A stretch of 45,145 nt of DNA from Planctomycetota bacterium (GTDB lineage Bacteria; Planctomycetota; JAJSAM01; JAJVHW01): assembly GCA_021414065.1 (NCBI GenBank), contig JAIOPE010000078.1, positions 1-45,145 on the forward strand, read 5' to 3'. The notes beneath the pieces are model-generated. The model did not search any database. It saw only the letters and a list, made by a program, of their open reading frames with translations, and had not been told where the DNA came from. Positions 42,880 through 45,145 of the stretch are shown here, piece by piece. The position numbers and the translations under genes are program-made. The stretch's first letter is position 1. Every line of letters begins with the position of its first letter.

Positions 42880-42970
42880 AGATCCTCCGCGACCGCCGCA
42901 CCTGCGGCAGGTCTCTGAGGAGTACTACGAGCGGGACCCGTGCCGTGGACCGAAAACACGGCTGGGGGGG

Positions 42971-43090
42971 AGCGACGTCCGGGTGGTTCGATGGGATGGA
43001 CGATCGCTCGGTGACTGGGCGGCGGAGATCGACGGCGCCGCCGCCGTCACTAACTTCACCGGCAGGAGCGTGAACTGCCGGTACGACTAG
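42971..43090 (+). pseudogene. Remnant of an SDR39U1/TIGR01777-type epimerase
   Basis: The frame reads VRVVRWDGRSLGDWAAEIDG, then AVTNFTGRSVNCRYD and a stop. In intact members this is residues about 45-85 (WDGRTLG.WAxELDG, AVxNLxGRSVNCRY). The usual N-terminal Rossmann start and the remaining ~210 residues are missing. The TAG stop lies directly at the edge of repeat R5. Only this 39-residue piece remains. Confidence 0.72.
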
Positions 43091-43153
43091 CGCGAAGCTC
43101 CGCGGGAGATCGGCGTGCAACGTAGGAAGGGCCTTCGATGCACGCCGATCCGG
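43091..43153 (-). repeat. Repeat family member R5 (right-end fragment)
   Basis: The reverse complement GGATCGGCGTGCATCG...CCTACGTTGCACGCCGATCTCC...GCGGAGC closely matches R1 at about 45091-45145, including the GGCGTGCA/TGCACGCC dyad. It is only about 60 bases of the family. It occupies the junction between the epimerase remnant and the lamin-tail remnant. Confidence 0.75.
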
Positions 43154-43381
43154 GCCCGCGAGCGTCCAGCCCGATACGTCGAGCGGCGCCGCCGTCGTGT
43201 TGACGACCTCGACGAACTGGTCCGCGAGGTTCGTCGCGCCGTCGCGGTTCGCGTCGCCGGCCCCCTTGCGAGGCAGGAAGTGGACCTCATTGATCCACAC
43301 GGGCGGCGACTCCGGCAGCGGCGTCGCGTCGGCGAGCGCGGCGGCCGGGATGAGCGCGAGCGCGAATCGGATCGAACGCAT
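43152..43381 (-). pseudogene. Truncated lamin-tail (LTD) domain protein
   Basis: The gene begins with a signal peptide (MRSIRFALALIPAAALA; GGGAGCC upstream) and an LTD N-terminus: PPVWINEVHFLPRKGAGDAN, then DQFVEVVNTTAAPLDVSGWT. After LAGPD the frame runs into repeat R5 and then into unrelated sequence for another 140 residues without LTD character. An intact LTD domain would continue for at least 50 residues. So the 3' part was lost at the repeat. It is secreted if still expressed. Confidence 0.75.
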
Positions 43382-43471
43382 CGTGGCTCCCAACGTCGTC
43401 CGCATCGACGTCGTCCGCAGTGTAATGGCGGGCGACGAGACTGTCCGCGGCGGCCGAGGCCCGGCCCCGGG

Positions 43472-44773
43472 CTACTTGCCCTCGTCGCCCTTCATCCGCT
43501 CCACGCGCACCACAGCGTGGAGCTTGTGCTCCCCGACCACGCGGAGTGTCTCGACGTCCGCCGGCAGGTGCGCGATGACGCACTGCCCGTTCTCGTCGGT
43601 CCGCCCGACGACGACCGGCCCGCGCTCGGCGTCCTGCGGAAGCGCGGAGATGGAGTCGTCGCCGCCGTCACTCTGGTGCGGAAGGCCGACGTAGACGCCG
43701 GCCAGCGGCGTGCCGTCCGCCTTCGAGACGACGGTCGCGCGCGCGGGCTGGGGCGCCGCGAGCTGGAGCTTCACCGGGCCCTTTGCCGCGGACACCTTCT
43801 TCGACGCAGGCGCGCACCGCGGTGCGTACGCCGTGGCGACGGTCGCGTCGTCGGGGTCACCCCAGGCGATCCGCGCGTCGCCCTTCTCGTCGGTCCACGC
43901 GCCCACGAGGCGCGCGCGCGGCGGGAACAACGAAGCGAACCCCGTCGTGGACTGGACGGTGTCCGGGTCGCCCAGCGTCACCCACGCGCCGGGCAGCGGC
44001 TTGCCCGCGGGGTCGTCCACATGCACGACCGTCGCCTTCGCAGGGTCGAGCTTGATCGTCATGCGCTTCTTGTCGAGCTTCACCTTGCCGAGTGAGTCGC
44101 GGAAGCCGCCGACACGCACGACGAGCCCGTCGCCGTCTTCCGCCTTGTCGAGGGTGAACTGCCCCTTGTCGTCGGTCAGCACCCAGGTCGAGTCGTCGCC
44201 CCGGAGGCCCACGGCCGCGCGCGGGATCGGCTTGGCCTGCTTGTCGGTCACGACGCCCGTCACAGTACCGCTGCGCTCCGAGCCGAAGCCGTGGCCGTCC
44301 ATCCCGGGAAACCCGGGCCTGGCGCGCGCGTCGATCGCGAGGTCACTCACGCCCGGATGCCACATCCGGATCGAGAACGTCCAGGCACCGCCCCTGGGCC
44401 GTACCCACACGTCGATGGGGCCGAGCGGCGCTCGCGCGAGCGTGAACCGGCCCTCGCCATCCGTCGTCGCGACGGCGACATGGTCCCCCGCCGCCGGAGC
44501 CCATCCGATGATGCCCGCGGCGACCTCGGCGTCCGCGGCGGGGCCCGCTCCACCGCTCGCGACACCCCGGAGCGTCGCCTCGTCCTCGGCTGCGTCTGCG
44601 CGGAACTGCGGCGGGAGCGCGATGGCGGCTGCGAGGAGGCAGACGGTGGCGGCGACGGAAGCGGCGACGGCGGTGGCGACGGGGACGGGGACGGGGAACA
44701 GATGGGGGTTGCGCATCGCGCCAGTATCGCCGGAGGGGGACGCGTTGCTTTCGCGATCTCGGAAGTCCGACAT
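43472..44773 (-). CDS. Membrane-anchored protein with carboxypeptidase-regulatory-like repeats
   Basis: 433 residues. After a short N-terminal part and one membrane or signal helix (VATAVAASVAATVCLLAAAIAL), it has several Cpd-reg-like beta modules: GRFTLARAPLGPIDVWVRPR, GTVTGVVTDKQAKPIPRAAV, then GQFTLDKAEDGD, KPLPGAWVTL, GTPLAGVYVGL and GQCVIAHLPAD. These are transthyretin-like folds common in surface proteins. ATG at 44773; ATG at 44716 would shorten the N-terminus to the helix. No partner nearby. Surface or periplasmic function is inferred. Confidence 0.82.
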   Translation of the reverse strand: MSDFRDRESNASPSGDTGAMRNPHLFPVPVPVATAVAASVAATVCLLAAAIALPPQFRADAAEDEATLRGVASGGAGPAADAEVAAGIIGWAPAAGDHVAVATTDGEGRFTLARAPLGPIDVWVRPRGGAWTFSIRMWHPGVSDLAIDARARPGFPGMDGHGFGSERSGTVTGVVTDKQAKPIPRAAVGLRGDDSTWVLTDDKGQFTLDKAEDGDGLVVRVGGFRDSLGKVKLDKKRMTIKLDPAKATVVHVDDPAGKPLPGAWVTLGDPDTVQSTTGFASLFPPRARLVGAWTDEKGDARIAWGDPDDATVATAYAPRCAPASKKVSAAKGPVKLQLAAPQPARATVVSKADGTPLAGVYVGLPHQSDGGDDSISALPQDAERGPVVVGRTDENGQCVIAHLPADVETLRVVGEHKLHAVVRVERMKGDEGK

Positions 44774-44826
44774 CGGCCGCGCGTCGCAGGTCCGCCGTCA
44801 GACGACGGACGCGCGAGCGCTCGCCC

Positions 44827-44931
44827 TCATCGGCGACCGCCCGCCGCGATCGCGGAGAGCGAGCGGTGGACGCGGCCCTCGAACTCGAAGCCCTCGTCGA
44901 GGACCGTGACCCGCATGAGGCGGCCCTTTAA
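44827..44931 (-). pseudogene. Remnant of a DUF2924-type gene
   Basis: Read leftward, LKGRLMRVTVLDEGFEFEGR then VHRSLSAIA matches the conserved core of DUF2924 (RxVTVLxxGFEYxGxxYRSLSAIA). DUF2924 genes often accompany site-specific recombinases. The frame stops 6 codons after SAIA, before the expected ITGT.W.GP.FFGL end. The upstream side is directly cut by repeat R1. Only about 33 residues remain. Confidence 0.55.
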
Positions 44932-45145
44932 CCGGATCATTCACGAAGCTCCGCGCCTGGACGAGCCCGCGGGCCGCCCGCTGCGTTGGGACCCTTGCGT
45001 GGCTTGACAAAGCCGACGCTGCGGGTCCCGCCTTGCGGCCGACTCCGCGGATCTCGTCCAGGACGGTGTGTCGCTGAGCGAACGAGCCTCGGATCGGCGT
45101 GCATCGCAAGCTCTTCCTGCGTTGCACGCCGTTCTCCCGCGGAGC
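44928..45145 (+). mobile_element. Repeat family member R1, cut by the window end
   Basis: TTAACCGGATCATTCACGAAG at its left end corresponds to the R2 terminal repeat with three changes. It continues GCTCCGCGCCTGGACGAGCC and so on, matching the reverse complement of R2 for over 200 bases, and then R5 at the right end. The window stops before the right terminal repeat. No coding region is evident. Confidence 0.85.

Noticed and set aside
42206..42970. Long open frame on the plus strand running into the epimerase remnant
   Set aside because: Only the last 39 codons resemble a protein family; the earlier part crosses repeat R3 and is antisense to the zinc-ribbon gene.
42734..43086. Extension of the lamin-tail frame beyond repeat R5
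   Set aside because: It stays open but loses LTD character and is antisense to the epimerase remnant, so it is counted as read-through of a broken gene.

Overview
The window is very GC-rich DNA with G/C-dominated third codon positions, tight operons joined by 4-8 nt ATGA/GTGA overlaps, and frequent GTG or TTG starts. The mix of genes (a complete Ccm system I with a cysteine-type CcmE, many secreted TPR/HEAT/VWA or lipoprotein-like proteins, a MauG-type dihaem protein, CbpA/CbpM, a planctomycete-like RF-1 domain protein, DUF4404, DUF2911, lamin-tail protein) points to an environmental Gram-negative-type bacterium. Planctomycetota is my best guess, by inference only. I found no rRNA, tRNA or CRISPR array.

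Layout. 1-370: diverged tandem repeats downstream of lon. 369-4949: lon, a divergent two-gene ABC exporter, and queD. 4984-12356: one leftward cytochrome c maturation operon in the order ccmE-ccmF-ccmH-like-ccmI-like-unknown SHOCT protein-ccmA-ccmB-ccmC-ccmD-like. 12357-12945: a non-coding stretch with inverted repeats and a terminator. 12946-17458: a secreted mono-haem protein, then fhs-folD-hpt (one-carbon and purine metabolism). 17459-20687: a block of hairpins, then a maeB plus lipoprotein operon. 20921-24611: a MauG/TPR fusion and its upstream lipoprotein. 24873-27802: OsmC, a DUF2156 protein, a GNAT, an RF-1 domain protein and DUF4404. 27891-35215: a large peptidase/HEAT/VWA protein, a membrane glycosyltransferase, a DUF2911 protein and a TPR-cyclophilin. 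35296-42214: a Crp-type regulator, a lone methyltransferase, adh-cbpA-cbpM, a class-V aminotransferase and an OYE-family enzyme. 42256-45145: an accessory-looking tail with gene remnants, a Cpd-reg protein and repeat copies.

The most unusual signal is a non-autonomous, MITE-like repeat family: a full copy at 26651-26892 with perfect 21-bp terminal inverted repeats, and relatives at 24691-24808, 42256-42373, 43091-43153 and 44928 to the window end. One copy supplies the start codon of a GNAT gene, one sits exactly at the junction of two decayed genes (an SDR epimerase and a lamin-tail protein), and one abuts a DUF2924 remnant. Other points worth attention are a CxxxY-type CcmE together with a CxC...C...C CcmH-like protein, an RF-1 domain protein whose GGQ reads GGR, a TANNNT box 6-8 nt before several start codons (leaderless transcription), and paired terminators in which the stop codons of both convergent genes are part of a shared hairpin motif.
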